Source: Pseudoalteromonas sp. N1230-9
GTDB lineage: Bacteria; Pseudomonadota; Gammaproteobacteria; Enterobacterales; Alteromonadaceae
Direction: 5' to 3'
Assembly (NCBI RefSeq): GCF_032716425.1
Contig: NZ_CP090419.1
Location: 1,552,001-1,616,000 of the forward strand
Length of the DNA stretch: 64,000 nucleotides
Shown: piece after piece, positions 30,735 through 41,169 of the stretch
Layout: every line of letters begins with the position of its first letter
Numbering within the stretch: the first letter of the stretch is position 1
Program-made: the position numbers and the translations under genes
Notes under the pieces: model-generated
What the model saw: the letters and a program-made list of their open reading frames with translations, nothing else
What the model was told of the DNA's origin: nothing
Databases searched by the model: none

Positions 30735-32066
30735 CTAGTTTATAGACTTATGATAATCTTCTAAGTCTTTTGCCGCATCAGGGTCGTTAAAGACATCTTC
30801 GTCTAATTGCCCTTCAGACTTTGCAACAACACATGTCACCATACAGTCACCTGTCACGTTAACCGCGGTGCGTGTCATATCAAGTAAACGGTCCACACCA
30901 ATAATGATCGCAATTCCTTCAACAGGAAGACCAACTTGGTTTAAAACCATGGCTAACATAATCAAACCAACACCTGGTACGCCTGCTGTGCCCACTGACG
31001 CAAGTGTTGCCGTTAGAATAACCATTAAGTAATCAGAAATAGATAAGTCGACTGCAAAAACTTGAGAGATGAACACAGTCGCAACACCTTGCATGATAGC
31101 GGTACCATCCATGTTGATGGTTGCACCTAATGGAACCGTGAAAGAAGCAACTGAGTTATGTGCACCTAGTTTTTTGTTCGCCGTCTCTAAAGTGATAGGC
31201 ATTGTCGCACTTGAACTTGAGGTACTGAAGGCAAATAAACATGCATTTTTCATTTTCTTCAAGAAGGTTACTGGGCTTAGGCCCGTTAATACTTTGAGAA
31301 GAATACTGTAGTTAACTAAGCCATGGATAAATAAGGCCAACACAACAATACTAAAGTAAAGAGCGAGGCTTTTAATTAGTTTCAAATCAATAGTGGTAAA
31401 TAGTTTCGCCATTAAGAAGAAAACACCGTACGGTGCAATATTCATTAATAAAGTCACTAGTTTTAAGATAACGGTATTTAAGTCTTCAAAAACGCTCGCG
31501 ACACGTTTTCCAGCTTTCCCACTAAGTGCCATTGCAATGCCAAATAACAATGCAAATACAATAACTTGAAGCATATTGCCACTGGCCATCGCATCAATAG
31601 GGTTAGTCGGGAACATGCCGATGATCACTTGAGCCAGTGTCGGCGCTTCTTTTGCACTGTAATTAGCATCAGATGGTAAGTTAATACCTTCACCTGGGTT
31701 AAATATCAATGCGAGTGTAATTGCGACGGTAATAGCGATAGCAGTGGTAAATAAATAAAGTAAGATTGACTTTCCGCCTAAGCGGCCAAGCTTTTTAGGG
31801 TCACTTAAGCTACATGTACCACATACAAGTGAGACAAATACTAAAGGCACAACGAGCATCTTTAAACTAGCAATGAATATTTGCCCACCAACGTGAAAAA
31901 TACCATCGACAAAAAATGCTTTAATAGGCAAAGAGAATAACCCTAATGGGATAAGGAAATCGTCTTCACCCGCTAAAATTGCCTGAAAAATAAAACCTAC
32001 TACTACACCCAACACCATACCAATCATGATGCGAGATGTGAGACTCAATGAACGGACTTTTGACAT
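30735..32066 (-). CDS. Dicarboxylate/glutamate:cation symporter (DAACS)
   Basis: 443-residue membrane protein of the GltP/SdcS (DAACS) family, which takes up glutamate, aspartate or C4-dicarboxylates with Na+ or H+. Re-entrant loop HP1 has SSSSATMPITL, the TM7 motif is NMDGTAIMQG, and HP2/TM8 contains TAGVPG and DRLLDMTRTAVNVTGD. The TM8 Arg (in MTRT) suggests acidic substrates. Substrate and coupling ion cannot be fixed from sequence alone. Single gene, with terminators on the 3' side. Confidence 0.88.
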   Translation of the reverse strand: MSKVRSLSLTSRIMIGMVLGVVVGFIFQAILAGEDDFLIPLGLFSLPIKAFFVDGIFHVGGQIFIASLKMLVVPLVFVSLVCGTCSLSDPKKLGRLGGKSILLYLFTTAIAITVAITLALIFNPGEGINLPSDANYSAKEAPTLAQVIIGMFPTNPIDAMASGNMLQVIVFALLFGIAMALSGKAGKRVASVFEDLNTVILKLVTLLMNIAPYGVFFLMAKLFTTIDLKLIKSLALYFSIVVLALFIHGLVNYSILLKVLTGLSPVTFLKKMKNACLFAFSTSSSSATMPITLETANKKLGAHNSVASFTVPLGATINMDGTAIMQGVATVFISQVFAVDLSISDYLMVILTATLASVGTAGVPGVGLIMLAMVLNQVGLPVEGIAIIIGVDRLLDMTRTAVNVTGDCMVTCVVAKSEGQLDEDVFNDPDAAKDLEDYHKSIN

Positions 32067-32259
32067 ACACCTAATCTATATTTTTATAAATTTTGCCATA
32101 GCCTACCAGCATGTAAATTTTTATACAGAAAAAATCGCTAAATATTGAAATTATTTCGTCCTGAATTGAATGAAAAAACTATGATATTCGTTCAGGTTTT
32201 AGGTTAATATTAGGTAAACAACAAATTAAGCATAGAAATAGCTAACTAGGGAGAAGTCG

Positions 32260-35250
32260 ATGCCTTTATTGCGATGGCTGAATATTATAGCTTTTAGCTC
32301 ATTATTAGCCGCTTGTGGCGGTGGTGGTTCATTAGAAAAAGACGGTGGGTCTTTAGATGGTTCAGAAACGGTAGAGCCTGAGGTTGTAGAAAACGTAACC
32401 TTGAGCTTATCAATCCGTGATGTCAATGGAGAAAAGTTCAGTGAAACTAACCCTGTTAGTAAAAATAATAAAGGAATTGTTACCGCAACTTTACTTGATA
32501 ATGGAACCCCTTTAGAAGAGCAATTAATTTCTTTTTCAACTATTCATACAGGTGATATTGAACCGGCTTTAGGCACTGCGAGTACAGATAGCAATGGTGA
32601 AGCAACAGTAACTTTAAGTAGTGGAAATTTTAAAGGTACTGGTTTAGTTGTTGCTACATACGCAGATGGAGATGGTAATACTTTTTCAATGGAGGCAACT
32701 TTTGTCTCAAATGGTGATGATGCATCAACTGAATTGGCTCAGTATTCAGTCTCGGTTTCATTGCTAACTGGCTGTAACTCTTCATGGGATGAAAATAGAA
32801 ACAATGTTAGGTTAGACCCAACTTCACAAGCATCTGGTTGTACTGTCTCTAATTCTATTTCTTCTGCAGAGCTAGGTGATTTATTCGTTGCAGTCACAGA
32901 CGAGCAAAGTGGTGATGGCGTTGCGAACGCACTTGTCGATGTAACGACTGATCTAGGTTCCGTTCTTCCTTCATCTGGCAGAGCATTAACTGATAACTTT
33001 GGTATTGCACTGCTTAAATTGCAACCGGGTAATACCGGCGGCGCTGGAACTATTTCAGTTTCGTCTTTGGATGAATCAGCAAATATCAACTTTGCTGTTG
33101 GTATTGCTGATCTTACTTTAGATGTAGATAACGGCTTAAATTTTGATGGCAATGGTAACGTAATACCGTTAAAAGCAGGGGGTAGTACTGTTATAGAAGT
33201 AACTCTTCGTGATGAAGAAGGAAACTTATACACTACACCAACAGATGTAGAGTTTAGTTCTACATGCGTTGCGAGCAACGACTCAACGATTGACGCATCT
33301 GTCAAATCATCAGGGGGTATTGCCAGTTCTACTTATAGGGCAAATGGTTGTTCAATTGATGATGTGGTAAATATTACTGTTGAAACAGGCGGTAAAAACT
33401 TTACGGCCTCAACGACGATTCCTGTTGAAGTATCTGCTGTTCAATCTATCCAATTTATTGATGTATCAGAACCAGTTATTGCACTTCCTCCAGGTGAAGG
33501 CGGTTTACCAACTCAATCAGTCGTGCGTTTTCGTCTACTTGATGCTGATGGCATTGTTTCACCGCAACAGCGTATTGATTTTAAATTAACTGATTCAGTT
33601 GGCTTGGCTAAGCTTACACAGCGCAGTGCTAACACTGATAATAATGGTGTAGTACAAACTACGGTTACATCGGGTATTGTGCCAGGGCCGCTTGTTGTTA
33701 AAGCATGTTTTGTATCAAAAGAGGATGTTGCCGCTTTACCAGAAGGTGATGATTTATCTTGTTGGACTGATGAAGTAGAACTTTGTAGCGCAGAGCCCAA
33801 CAACGAAATTTGCCCAGATGGAACGCTTCATTTAGTTCCACTGGCTGAGCAAATTAATGCTGTTTCATCACAACTAGCACTGTACTCAGGGGTGACTGAC
33901 CAAAATAGCTTTGACCTTAGCCCGACTGAATTTAACCCTAACGCACTTAACTATAATGGTATAACAATTCCATTAACCGTGTATTTTGGTGATCAATTTA
34001 ATCAGTTTAATAGTGACGGAGTTGAAGCAACAGTATTAACAGAATCAGGTGTTATCGGTCCGCAAAATCGTGAAGCTGTTTGTCGCACTAATAATGCTTT
34101 GTGTGAAATTACATGGCGCTCGCAAGGTGAAAGACCTTTTTATGATTATAAATGGGGCAATCGCATTGGTGAAATCGACGGCAACTCTGCAACGAGAGAG
34201 GGTTTTAACCCGAAAACAAACGAAATTAACTGTGACCCTTACTTTGGTAATGCAGCACCATGTATAGGTACTTTATTGCGTGCTAAAAATGATCCTGAAG
34301 GGGTTGTGCGCGGAGGCCGAACAAGTATTCTTGCTGTTGCAAAAGGACAAGAAAACTTTGAGGATGAAGAAACGACAGCTGATGTAACTCGTCGTAATGG
34401 TTTGTTTGATATTGGTGAATATTACGCTTTATATGATTTACCAGAAGCTTTCAACGACCATAATGAAAACAACAGCTTCGATAAGGCCAATTGTAGCGAT
34501 GCTAATCGTGAAGACTATGACGCTGATTCAGACCCATGTTCAGAGAAAAACTCGCGCGGTGGTCATAACGAAACATGGCGCGATCTTAACAACAATGGTG
34601 TTTATGACGATGCTGACGGTAAATACAATGGCTTACTATGTAGCGAAGCTGCATTTAACGCAGGGCAGTGTACGCGCGAGTTAATAGAGGTTCGCCGACA
34701 AATCGAACTTGTCATGTCAGGTGATGAACCGTACGTACGTTTTGCTGTTTTAAAATCAAACGATGCTGTGTCACCGCCTTTTGAAATTTTAGTCCCTGCT
34801 GACTGTTCAAATTCTTTGGCTGGTCAGTTTGAGGTCTCTGATGCACCACAGTGGTGTGATGTTGCAGAACTTGATTTATCTGTTGCTGCGCGTCCAAATC
34901 CAGACTTTGATGCGAACGACCCAGATGAAACTGACCCTGAAACACTCGATGTTGGTTTAGCTGGTATTAATATTCGTATTTATTACAGTGATGAATTTGG
35001 TAATCCGTTACCTGCAGGTACACGCGTGTCGATTTCTGCTAATAATGGTGACTTTTCTATTATTCAGCACCAAGAGTCGATTCCTAGCACAAATCGCGAT
35101 ACAACTATGTATTCGGATGTCAGAATTGCGCGAGAAACGGATGGTAACCAAGATCAAGATGGCGTACTAACGATAACGTTTGAGTTTGAAAACCAGCTTG
35201 GTGGAAGCAAAACTGTCAGTAAATCAATTGCAATTTTTGATGACAGATAA
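32260..35250 (+). CDS. Large acidic surface lipoprotein with Ig-like domains
   Basis: 996-residue predicted lipoprotein; lipobox LLAAC then GGGGS, suggesting surface export. The chain is Asp/Glu/Asn-rich. It has several beta-sandwich repeats of Big-1/invasin type (TLLDNGTPLEEQLISFST...TDSNGEATVTL near 75-125, DEQSGDGVANALVDVTTD...LTDNFGIALLKL near 215-260, LLDADGIVSPQQRIDF...NTDNNGVVQTTV near 425-465). The region about 715-800 has several Asp-rich, possibly calcium-binding loops (DHNENNSFD, DLNNNGVYDD) and Cys pairs. I do not recognise a catalytic domain. Probably an adhesin or surface-layer structural protein, expressed alone. Confidence 0.72.
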   Translation: MPLLRWLNIIAFSSLLAACGGGGSLEKDGGSLDGSETVEPEVVENVTLSLSIRDVNGEKFSETNPVSKNNKGIVTATLLDNGTPLEEQLISFSTIHTGDIEPALGTASTDSNGEATVTLSSGNFKGTGLVVATYADGDGNTFSMEATFVSNGDDASTELAQYSVSVSLLTGCNSSWDENRNNVRLDPTSQASGCTVSNSISSAELGDLFVAVTDEQSGDGVANALVDVTTDLGSVLPSSGRALTDNFGIALLKLQPGNTGGAGTISVSSLDESANINFAVGIADLTLDVDNGLNFDGNGNVIPLKAGGSTVIEVTLRDEEGNLYTTPTDVEFSSTCVASNDSTIDASVKSSGGIASSTYRANGCSIDDVVNITVETGGKNFTASTTIPVEVSAVQSIQFIDVSEPVIALPPGEGGLPTQSVVRFRLLDADGIVSPQQRIDFKLTDSVGLAKLTQRSANTDNNGVVQTTVTSGIVPGPLVVKACFVSKEDVAALPEGDDLSCWTDEVELCSAEPNNEICPDGTLHLVPLAEQINAVSSQLALYSGVTDQNSFDLSPTEFNPNALNYNGITIPLTVYFGDQFNQFNSDGVEATVLTESGVIGPQNREAVCRTNNALCEITWRSQGERPFYDYKWGNRIGEIDGNSATREGFNPKTNEINCDPYFGNAAPCIGTLLRAKNDPEGVVRGGRTSILAVAKGQENFEDEETTADVTRRNGLFDIGEYYALYDLPEAFNDHNENNSFDKANCSDANREDYDADSDPCSEKNSRGGHNETWRDLNNNGVYDDADGKYNGLLCSEAAFNAGQCTRELIEVRRQIELVMSGDEPYVRFAVLKSNDAVSPPFEILVPADCSNSLAGQFEVSDAPQWCDVAELDLSVAARPNPDFDANDPDETDPETLDVGLAGINIRIYYSDEFGNPLPAGTRVSISANNGDFSIIQHQESIPSTNRDTTMYSDVRIARETDGNQDQDGVLTITFEFENQLGGSKTVSKSIAIFDDR

Positions 35251-35556
35251 TCTTTCGTTTTAAGATAATTTTTAAAAAATGCCAGCCATAAGGTTGGCAT
35301 TTTTGTTGCTGTTCTATATATTCCCCATAAAAATACCGCAAAATGCTAATTTGTCTAAAATAGCAACAAAAATTGTTTAATTATTCAGTCAATATCGAAA
35401 AGTTTCGATTAAAAGCTTGTAACAATTGGTGTTTGTAGATATACCTATAAATATTCGTGCTCTAATGTTAATAAATCATACTTATTTAGATAATGTGATG
35501 GATATACATTTATAGGAGCAAAAAACTTTAAAATTCTTGGTCAGAAATAGGCAGCT
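35251..35556. other. 306-bp gap before topA
   Basis: Holds the terminator at 35279-35304, then a very AT-rich stretch presumably containing the topA promoter. A 7-bp inverted repeat ATCGAAA-AG-TTTCGAT (35394-35409) could be an operator. No coding sequence seen. Confidence 0.6.
35279..35304 (+). terminator. Rho-independent terminator
   Basis: ATGCCAGCC / GGTTGGCAT stem (one G-U), loop ATAA, followed by TTTT, 28 bp after the large lipoprotein gene. Confidence 0.82.
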
Positions 35557-38223
35557 ATGGGAAAATCACTTGTAATTGTAGAGTCTCCAGCAAAGGCTAA
35601 AACAATTAATAAATACTTAGGTAATGATTTTATCGTTAAGTCCAGTGTTGGGCATGTACGTGATCTACCGACTTCAGGTTCAGGCAAAGCAAAAACGGCA
35701 GCAACAAAAACACCTGCTGAAGTTCGCAAAATGTCACCCGAAGACAAAGCTGCCTATAAAAAGCAACGCGATTATAAAAACTTGGTTGCCCGTATGGGAA
35801 TCGACCCTGAAAAAGGGTGGGAACCACACTACGAAGTGCTACCAGGTAAAGAAAAGGTCGTTCAAGAATTAAAAAAACTGGCAGAGAACGCTGATCAAGT
35901 TTATCTCGCAACCGATTTGGATAGAGAGGGGGAAGCTATTGCATGGCACCTCGAGCAAATTATTGGTGGTGAGCCAGAAAAATATAAGCGTGTTGTTTTT
36001 AACGAAATTACCAAGAATGCAATTCAACAAGCTTTCGAAACACCGGGTGAACTGAACACTGACATGGTGTATGCACAACAAGCTCGCCGTTTCTTAGACC
36101 GTGTTGTTGGTTTCATGGTTTCGCCACTACTTTGGGCGAAAGTAGCCCGAGGGTTATCAGCCGGCCGCGTACAGTCTGTTGCAGTTCGATTACTGGTTGA
36201 ACGTGAGCGTGAAATCAAAGCCTTCATACCTGAAGAGTTTTGGGATATTCATGCTGATGTTAAAAATACCGAATCAGCATTACGATTAGAAGTTACCAAA
36301 CACGCTGATAAAGCATTTAAGCCCGTTAATGAAACACAGGCAATGTCTGCGGTTAATGAGCTTGAAAATGCTGAATACAAAGTTATCAGTGTTGAAGAAA
36401 AGCCAAGTAAGAGTAGACCAAGCGCACCGTTTATTACCTCAACGATGCAACAAGCTGCAAGTACCCGCTTAGGTTATGGTGTTAAGAAAACCATGATGTT
36501 GGCACAGCGTCTGTATGAAGCGGGTCATATTACCTATATGCGTACCGATTCAACTAACTTGTCAAAAGATGCGGTTGAAATGTGTCGTGATTACGTTTCA
36601 GAGCAATTTGGTGATAAATACTTACCAAAGGCACCTATCAGCTATAGCTCAAAGGGCAATGCACAAGAAGCGCACGAAGCAATTCGTCCTTCAAGTGTAA
36701 CGGTGCTGTCTGGACACTTAGATGGTGTTGAAGCAGACGCTAAAAAGCTGTACGAGTTAATCTGGCGTCAATTTGTGGCATGCCAAATGGTGCCTGCAGA
36801 GTACGATTTAACAACTCTGACAGTGGCTGCTGGTGATTATCAATTGAAAGCGAAAGGTCGTGTACTTCGCTTTGACGGTTGGACAAAAGTTCAGCCTGCT
36901 GTGCGCAAGAAAAATGAAGAAGATCAATCATTACCTGCGGTGAAAGAGGGTGAAGTTCTCACTCTTGTTGAGCTTGATCCTAAACAGCATTTCACTAAAC
37001 CACCAGCTCGCTTTAGCGAAGCTAGTTTAGTTAAAGAACTTGAAAAGCGTGGTATTGGTCGCCCGTCGACATATGCATCCATTATCTCAACGATTCAAGA
37101 CCGTGGTTACGTACGTGTTGAGAATCGTCGTTTCTTTGCTGAGAAAATGGGAGAGATTGTTACTGACCGCTTAGTAGAGAACTTTGAAGATCTCATGAAT
37201 TTCGACTTCACCGCTAAAATGGAAGGTCGATTAGATGATATTGCTGAAGGTGAACGTGTTTGGACACAGGTGCTTGATAAATTCTACGCAGACTTTTCTA
37301 AGCAGTTAGAAATAGCCTCTGGAGATGAAGAGCAAGGCGGAATGCGCCAAAACCAGATGGTTGAAACAGATATTGATTGTCCAACATGTGGCCGTAAGAT
37401 GGGTATTCGTACTGCATCAACGGGTGTGTTCTTGGGCTGTACAGGTTACAACCTACCACCGAAAGAACGTTGTACAACAACCATGAATTTGGTGCCAGGC
37501 GATGAAGCGATTGCTGCTGATGTAGAAGATGTTGAAACAGAAACATTAATGCAAATGAAGCGTTGCCCTATTTGTGAAACGGCGATGGATTCATACTTAA
37601 TTGATGAAACCCGCAAGTTGCATGTGTGTGGTAACAACCCTGCGTGTAAGGGGTATATTGTTGAGCAAGGCACCTTTAAAATTAAAGGTTACGACGGCCC
37701 AATTATCGAATGTGATAAATGTGGTTCAGACATGCAGTTAAAGTCAGGTCGTTTTGGTAAGTACTTCGGCTGTAGTAATGAAGAGTGTAAGAATACGCGT
37801 AAGTTACTTAAAAATGGCGAAGCCGCGCCACCGAAAGAAGATCCGGTTCATTTACCTGAGCTTGAGTGTGAAAAGTCAGAAGCTTATTTTGTCCTAAGGG
37901 ACGGCGCATCCGGTATTTTCTTAGCTGCAAATACTTTTCCTAAATCACGGGAAACGCGAGCGCCAAAAGTTGAAGAGCTTAAGCGTTTTAAAGATCGTAT
38001 TTCAGAGAAGTTTTATTATTTAGCTGAAGCACCGACGCAAGACCCTGATGGTAACCTTGCTGTAGTACGTTACAGTCGTAAAAACAAAGAACAGTATGTT
38101 ATGAGTGAAGTCGACGGTAAAGCAACAGGCTGGACAGCCCACTACCAAAATGGCAAATGGGTAGAAGAGAGTAAAAAGAAAGCTCCCGCTAAGAAAAAAG
38201 CGGCCAGCAAAGCTAAAAAGTAA
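35557..38223 (+). CDS. topA: DNA topoisomerase I
   Basis: Type IA topoisomerase that relaxes negative supercoils. 888 residues, against 865 in E. coli. The Toprim domain starts [21 protein letters not shown] in pieces, with the acidic motif [14 protein letters not shown]. The catalytic Tyr is Y327 in [22 protein letters not shown] and a long C-terminal part follow with three four-Cys zinc ribbons (CPTCG...C...C, CPICE...C...C, CDKCG...C...C). The last 15 residues are Lys/Ala-rich, as expected for RNA polymerase or DNA contact. Stand-alone transcription unit. Confidence 0.97.
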   Translation: MGKSLVIVESPAKAKTINKYLGNDFIVKSSVGHVRDLPTSGSGKAKTAATKTPAEVRKMSPEDKAAYKKQRDYKNLVARMGIDPEKGWEPHYEVLPGKEKVVQELKKLAENADQVYLATDLDREGEAIAWHLEQIIGGEPEKYKRVVFNEITKNAIQQAFETPGELNTDMVYAQQARRFLDRVVGFMVSPLLWAKVARGLSAGRVQSVAVRLLVEREREIKAFIPEEFWDIHADVKNTESALRLEVTKHADKAFKPVNETQAMSAVNELENAEYKVISVEEKPSKSRPSAPFITSTMQQAASTRLGYGVKKTMMLAQRLYEAGHITYMRTDSTNLSKDAVEMCRDYVSEQFGDKYLPKAPISYSSKGNAQEAHEAIRPSSVTVLSGHLDGVEADAKKLYELIWRQFVACQMVPAEYDLTTLTVAAGDYQLKAKGRVLRFDGWTKVQPAVRKKNEEDQSLPAVKEGEVLTLVELDPKQHFTKPPARFSEASLVKELEKRGIGRPSTYASIISTIQDRGYVRVENRRFFAEKMGEIVTDRLVENFEDLMNFDFTAKMEGRLDDIAEGERVWTQVLDKFYADFSKQLEIASGDEEQGGMRQNQMVETDIDCPTCGRKMGIRTASTGVFLGCTGYNLPPKERCTTTMNLVPGDEAIAADVEDVETETLMQMKRCPICETAMDSYLIDETRKLHVCGNNPACKGYIVEQGTFKIKGYDGPIIECDKCGSDMQLKSGRFGKYFGCSNEECKNTRKLLKNGEAAPPKEDPVHLPELECEKSEAYFVLRDGASGIFLAANTFPKSRETRAPKVEELKRFKDRISEKFYYLAEAPTQDPDGNLAVVRYSRKNKEQYVMSEVDGKATGWTAHYQNGKWVEESKKKAPAKKKAASKAKK

Positions 38224-38234
38224 CGTTTCTTATT

Positions 38235-38266
38235 ATATTAATTCGCTTAATTAAGTGAATTAATAT
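38235..38266. repeat. 32-bp palindrome after topA
   Basis: The core TTAATTC-G-CTTAA / TTAAG-T-GAATTAA extends to 16 pairs per arm with a single G-T mismatch. It lies 12 bp after the topA stop and before the real terminator. It could be an RNA 3'-end hairpin or protein site; unassigned. Confidence 0.6.
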
Positions 38267-38275
38267 TAGCGAAAT

Positions 38276-38317
38276 AAAAAACCGGAGTGCACCTCTTTGT
38301 GTCAACTCCGGTTTTTT
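38276..38317. terminator. Terminator shared by topA and the convergent small gene
   Basis: AAAAACCGGAGT / ACTCCGGTTTTT stem with a loop of about 17 nt and T-runs on both strands. Confidence 0.88.
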
Positions 38318-38334
38318 TATCTGAATTTTTAATG

Positions 38335-38577
38335 CTAGATTTGTACGTCGTTTACTTTTTTGTAGCCTTCAGCTTCAAGCTCATCATTCACGCACTTTAA
38401 AACGTAAGGTTTAAGCTCGTCATTGCTGATGTCATCATCTTTAGCCCAGTTTAAACACATTTCAGTGTATTCTTTGATCATTTCAGCTGATGCTTCAGGT
38501 GCTTCGTTAGCGATTGCATTTGATGCAGACATAGTTAATACCGGCGCCAAAATCAGTGCTAGCAATGCTTTTTTCAT
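38335..38577 (-). CDS. Small secreted protein, function unknown
   Basis: 80-residue exported protein. A signal peptide of about 23 residues (hydrophobic LLALILAPVLTM, ends ASNAIA) precedes an acidic helical mature part. Two Cys, 21 residues apart (about C41 and C62), may form a disulfide. I do not recognise the family. Codon use and the signal peptide argue that it is real. It ends at a terminator shared with topA. Confidence 0.65.
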   Translation of the reverse strand: MKKALLALILAPVLTMSASNAIANEAPEASAEMIKEYTEMCLNWAKDDDISNDELKPYVLKCVNDELEAEGYKKVNDVQI

Positions 38578-38815
38578 CTAATTATTCCTAATCAACATAA
38601 TTAATTATTACTGGCTTATCACACAGTAATGGTGCGCAATGTGTAACTCACTTTGCTTGAGTGAATTTATAAACTAAATCTCTAAAAAAGATAACGAAAT
38701 TTTTTTATCGTAAAGATAAGCAAAAAATGACCAATTTTTTTATCTACAATGCTGGAAATATGCCGGTAGTTACACGTATTATCTCGTTAATTTTAAAAGG
38801 AAAGTGAATCTAGTT

Positions 38816-39364
38816 ATGTCTGAGCAAGTGACAAATTCAAAAGTAAAGAAAGTGCCGACCAAGGTAGAGCAAGTTGTTGAGAGTTTTATTTTTCGGTCGC
38901 GTTGGTTATTAGCGCCGTTCTTTATTGGCTTATTAGTCGCTGTTGTTTTGTTACTACTAAAGTTCTTTAAATATTTGTACAGCATGGCCTTAAATACGTT
39001 TACCGCATCAAATCAAGAGTTGCTAGTTGGTATTTTAACCTTAGTAGACACTGCCTTATTAGCAGGGTTGCTACTTATTATCATCTTCAGTGGTTATGAA
39101 AACTTTGTCTCAAAGTTGAATATAGAAAACCATGAAGACAGACCTGTGTGGATGGGCAAAGTAGGTTTCTCAGGCCTGAAAATGAAATTGATTAGTGCAA
39201 TTGTGGCCATCTCCGCTGTTGAGCTCTTAAAGGTGTTTATTAGCTCGAATAATCACTCCACAGATGAACTACTGTGGAAAGTTATAATTCATGTCACATT
39301 TGTGGTCTCTGGAGTGTTATTTGCTTTAACGGATTACATTAACAGTAAAACGATGAATCATTGA
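38816..39364 (+). CDS. UPF0114 (YqhA-like) membrane protein
   Basis: 182-residue inner-membrane protein with three to four helices. The family blocks FIFRSRWLLAPFFIGL near the N-terminus, LVDTALLAGLLLIIIFSGYENFVSKL in the middle (described in outline) and the final LFALTDYI fit UPF0114/YqhA. Function unknown. The start is uncertain: ATG at 38816, or GTG at 38804, which is only 3 bp from AAAAGG. I prefer the ATG because family members start near MSE. Confidence 0.83.
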   Translation: MSEQVTNSKVKKVPTKVEQVVESFIFRSRWLLAPFFIGLLVAVVLLLLKFFKYLYSMALNTFTASNQELLVGILTLVDTALLAGLLLIIIFSGYENFVSKLNIENHEDRPVWMGKVGFSGLKMKLISAIVAISAVELLKVFISSNNHSTDELLWKVIIHVTFVVSGVLFALTDYINSKTMNH

Positions 39365-39383
39365 TAGCGCTACAATTATAAAA

Positions 39384-39405
39384 AAGCCCTGCAATTGCAG
39401 GGCTT
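39384..39405. terminator. Terminator, mainly for the minus-strand alpha-glucosidase
   Basis: Perfect palindrome AAGCCCTGCAATTGCAGGGCTT. The T-run (TTTTTTATA) is on the minus strand, 19 bp beyond the glucosidase stop. On the plus strand it could also stop the UPF0114 transcript. Confidence 0.82.
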
Positions 39406-39423
39406 GGCTTTAACAACTGATTT

Positions 39424-41049
39424 TTAATTCAGGGTTGCATAAAAGCAACCAAACCCGGGCAGAGTGACTGTATTATTGTTTAATTCAGCTGTGTGATGTG
39501 AGATCTCAGTATGCTGTAAAGATACAGTATCAGAGATTGTCAGTTCGCTACTTTGTGCACCTAAGTTGAATGCACAAAGCATTTTAGTCTCGTTAAGCGT
39601 TCTGTAAAAAGCAAGCACTGGCTCTTGCGTATCTATAAATTCTATATCGCCTTCTAACAGTACGTTTTTATCTTTACGCCATGCCATAAACTCACGATAG
39701 GCATTTAAAATTGAATCTTTATCTTGATCTTGCGTATTTACCGCTGCAATCTTGTGAGCATCACCCACTGGTAACCAAGGTTTGGCTGTAGAAAAGCCTG
39801 CTTGATCTGCATCACTTGCATCCCATGGCATAGGAGTACGACAGCCGTCACGGCCTTTAAAGTTTGGCCAGAATGTAATGCCATATGGGTCTTGTAAATC
39901 TTCAAATGCGACTTCGGCTTCACCCAAACCTAGCTCTTCACCTTGATACATACATACGCTACCGCGTAATGAAGCAAGTAGGGCGGTTAACATTTTACAT
40001 TGCTGTGGCTCAATTTTTTCACCTTGACTCCAGCGACTAGCTACACGCTCTACGTCGTGGTTGCTAAATGCCCAACAAGGCCAGCCTTCTGTCATGCGTT
40101 GCTCTAACGTGTTGACGGTTGTGCGAATATATTCTGCGCTGTAGTCATTGGTTAGTAGCTCAAAACTATAGCCCATATGCAGCTTGTCACCACCTGATGT
40201 GTATTCAGCCATCGTCGCTAATGAGTCTTCTGATGAGATCTCACCTAATGCAACAGTACCTGGGTATTTATTCAAAAGGGCACGAATGTCTTGCATAAAG
40301 CTCAGGTTTTCGGGTTGCGTGTTGTTGTAATAGTGATACTGAAACGCATACGGGTTGTCTTCGCTAAAGCCACGACCTTGACGTTTTTCAGGGGGCTTAG
40401 CAGGGTTATCACGTAATTGCGCGTCGTGATAACAGAAGTTAATAGCATCTAAGCGGAAGCCATCAACGCCTTTTTTCAACCAAAATTCAACATTGTCTAA
40501 TACCGCTTTACGTACTTCAGGATTATGGAAGTTTAGATCTGGCTGCTCAGCAAAAAAGTTATGCAAGTAATATTGGCCACGGCGAGGCTCCCACTGCCAT
40601 GCAGGACCGCCAAAGATTGATAACCAGTTATTTGGTTGCGTACCATCAGGCTTTGCATCTGCCCAAACATACCAATCAGATTTGTCGTTAGTCTTATCTT
40701 CACGGCTATCAAGAAACCATTGATGTTGATCAGATGTATGGCTTAATACTTGATCAATAATAATCTTAATATCACGTTGGTGTGCTTGTGCAATTAACTC
40801 ATCAAAGTCATCGAGGTTACCAAAGATAGGGTCTATGTCACGGTAGTCACTGATGTCGTAACCAAAATCTTTCATTGGTGATTTAAAAAAAGGTGAGACC
40901 CAAATTGCATCCACGCCAAGGCTCTTGATGTAATCGATACGATCAATGATACCTTTGATATCGCCAATGCCATCGCCATTAGTGTCTTGGAAGCTGCGCG
41001 GGTAAACTTGGTATATAACCGCACCTTTATACCACTGCTTTTGAGTCAT
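39424..41049 (-). CDS. Cytoplasmic GH13 alpha-glucosidase
   Basis: 541-residue GH13 enzyme without signal peptide, expected to cut maltose and short maltodextrins to glucose in the cytoplasm. A calcium loop DTNGDGIGD is at 22-30. Catalytic residues: nucleophile D201 (GFRLDAINF), acid/base E270 (VALGEISSE), transition-state D332 (SNHDVER). Overall it resembles the GH13_23 oligo-1,6/alpha-glucosidase group. The frame is open to 41160, but ATG 41049 has GGAGA 6 bp upstream and starts the conserved WYKGAVIYQVYPRSF. Transcribed away from the TonB receptor; a TGCATACGTATGCA operator lies 107 bp upstream. Confidence 0.9.
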   Translation of the reverse strand: MTQKQWYKGAVIYQVYPRSFQDTNGDGIGDIKGIIDRIDYIKSLGVDAIWVSPFFKSPMKDFGYDISDYRDIDPIFGNLDDFDELIAQAHQRDIKIIIDQVLSHTSDQHQWFLDSREDKTNDKSDWYVWADAKPDGTQPNNWLSIFGGPAWQWEPRRGQYYLHNFFAEQPDLNFHNPEVRKAVLDNVEFWLKKGVDGFRLDAINFCYHDAQLRDNPAKPPEKRQGRGFSEDNPYAFQYHYYNNTQPENLSFMQDIRALLNKYPGTVALGEISSEDSLATMAEYTSGGDKLHMGYSFELLTNDYSAEYIRTTVNTLEQRMTEGWPCWAFSNHDVERVASRWSQGEKIEPQQCKMLTALLASLRGSVCMYQGEELGLGEAEVAFEDLQDPYGITFWPNFKGRDGCRTPMPWDASDADQAGFSTAKPWLPVGDAHKIAAVNTQDQDKDSILNAYREFMAWRKDKNVLLEGDIEFIDTQEPVLAFYRTLNETKMLCAFNLGAQSSELTISDTVSLQHTEISHHTAELNNNTVTLPGFGCFYATLN

Positions 41050-41155
41050 GTTTTTCTCCATCGTGACATTCAGTGTCTGTAAACTGAGAGGTAACCTCAC
41101 AAGGATTACCAGAATGTCAAAAGCATACGTGAAGGGGGTTAGGCTGTAAAAACTC

Positions 41156-41169
41156 TGCATACGTATGCA
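41156..41169. promoter_or_regulatory. LacI-type operator (ATACGTAT class)
   Basis: Perfect 14-bp palindrome TGCATACGTATGCA with central CG, the form typical of LacI-family sites, 107 bp upstream of the alpha-glucosidase start. One of four related copies in the window. Confidence 0.75.

Noticed and set aside
32739..33305. 188-codon open frame on the minus strand
   Set aside because: Lies fully inside the large lipoprotein gene, has no RBS and low-complexity Ser/Thr/Pro composition; antisense shadow.
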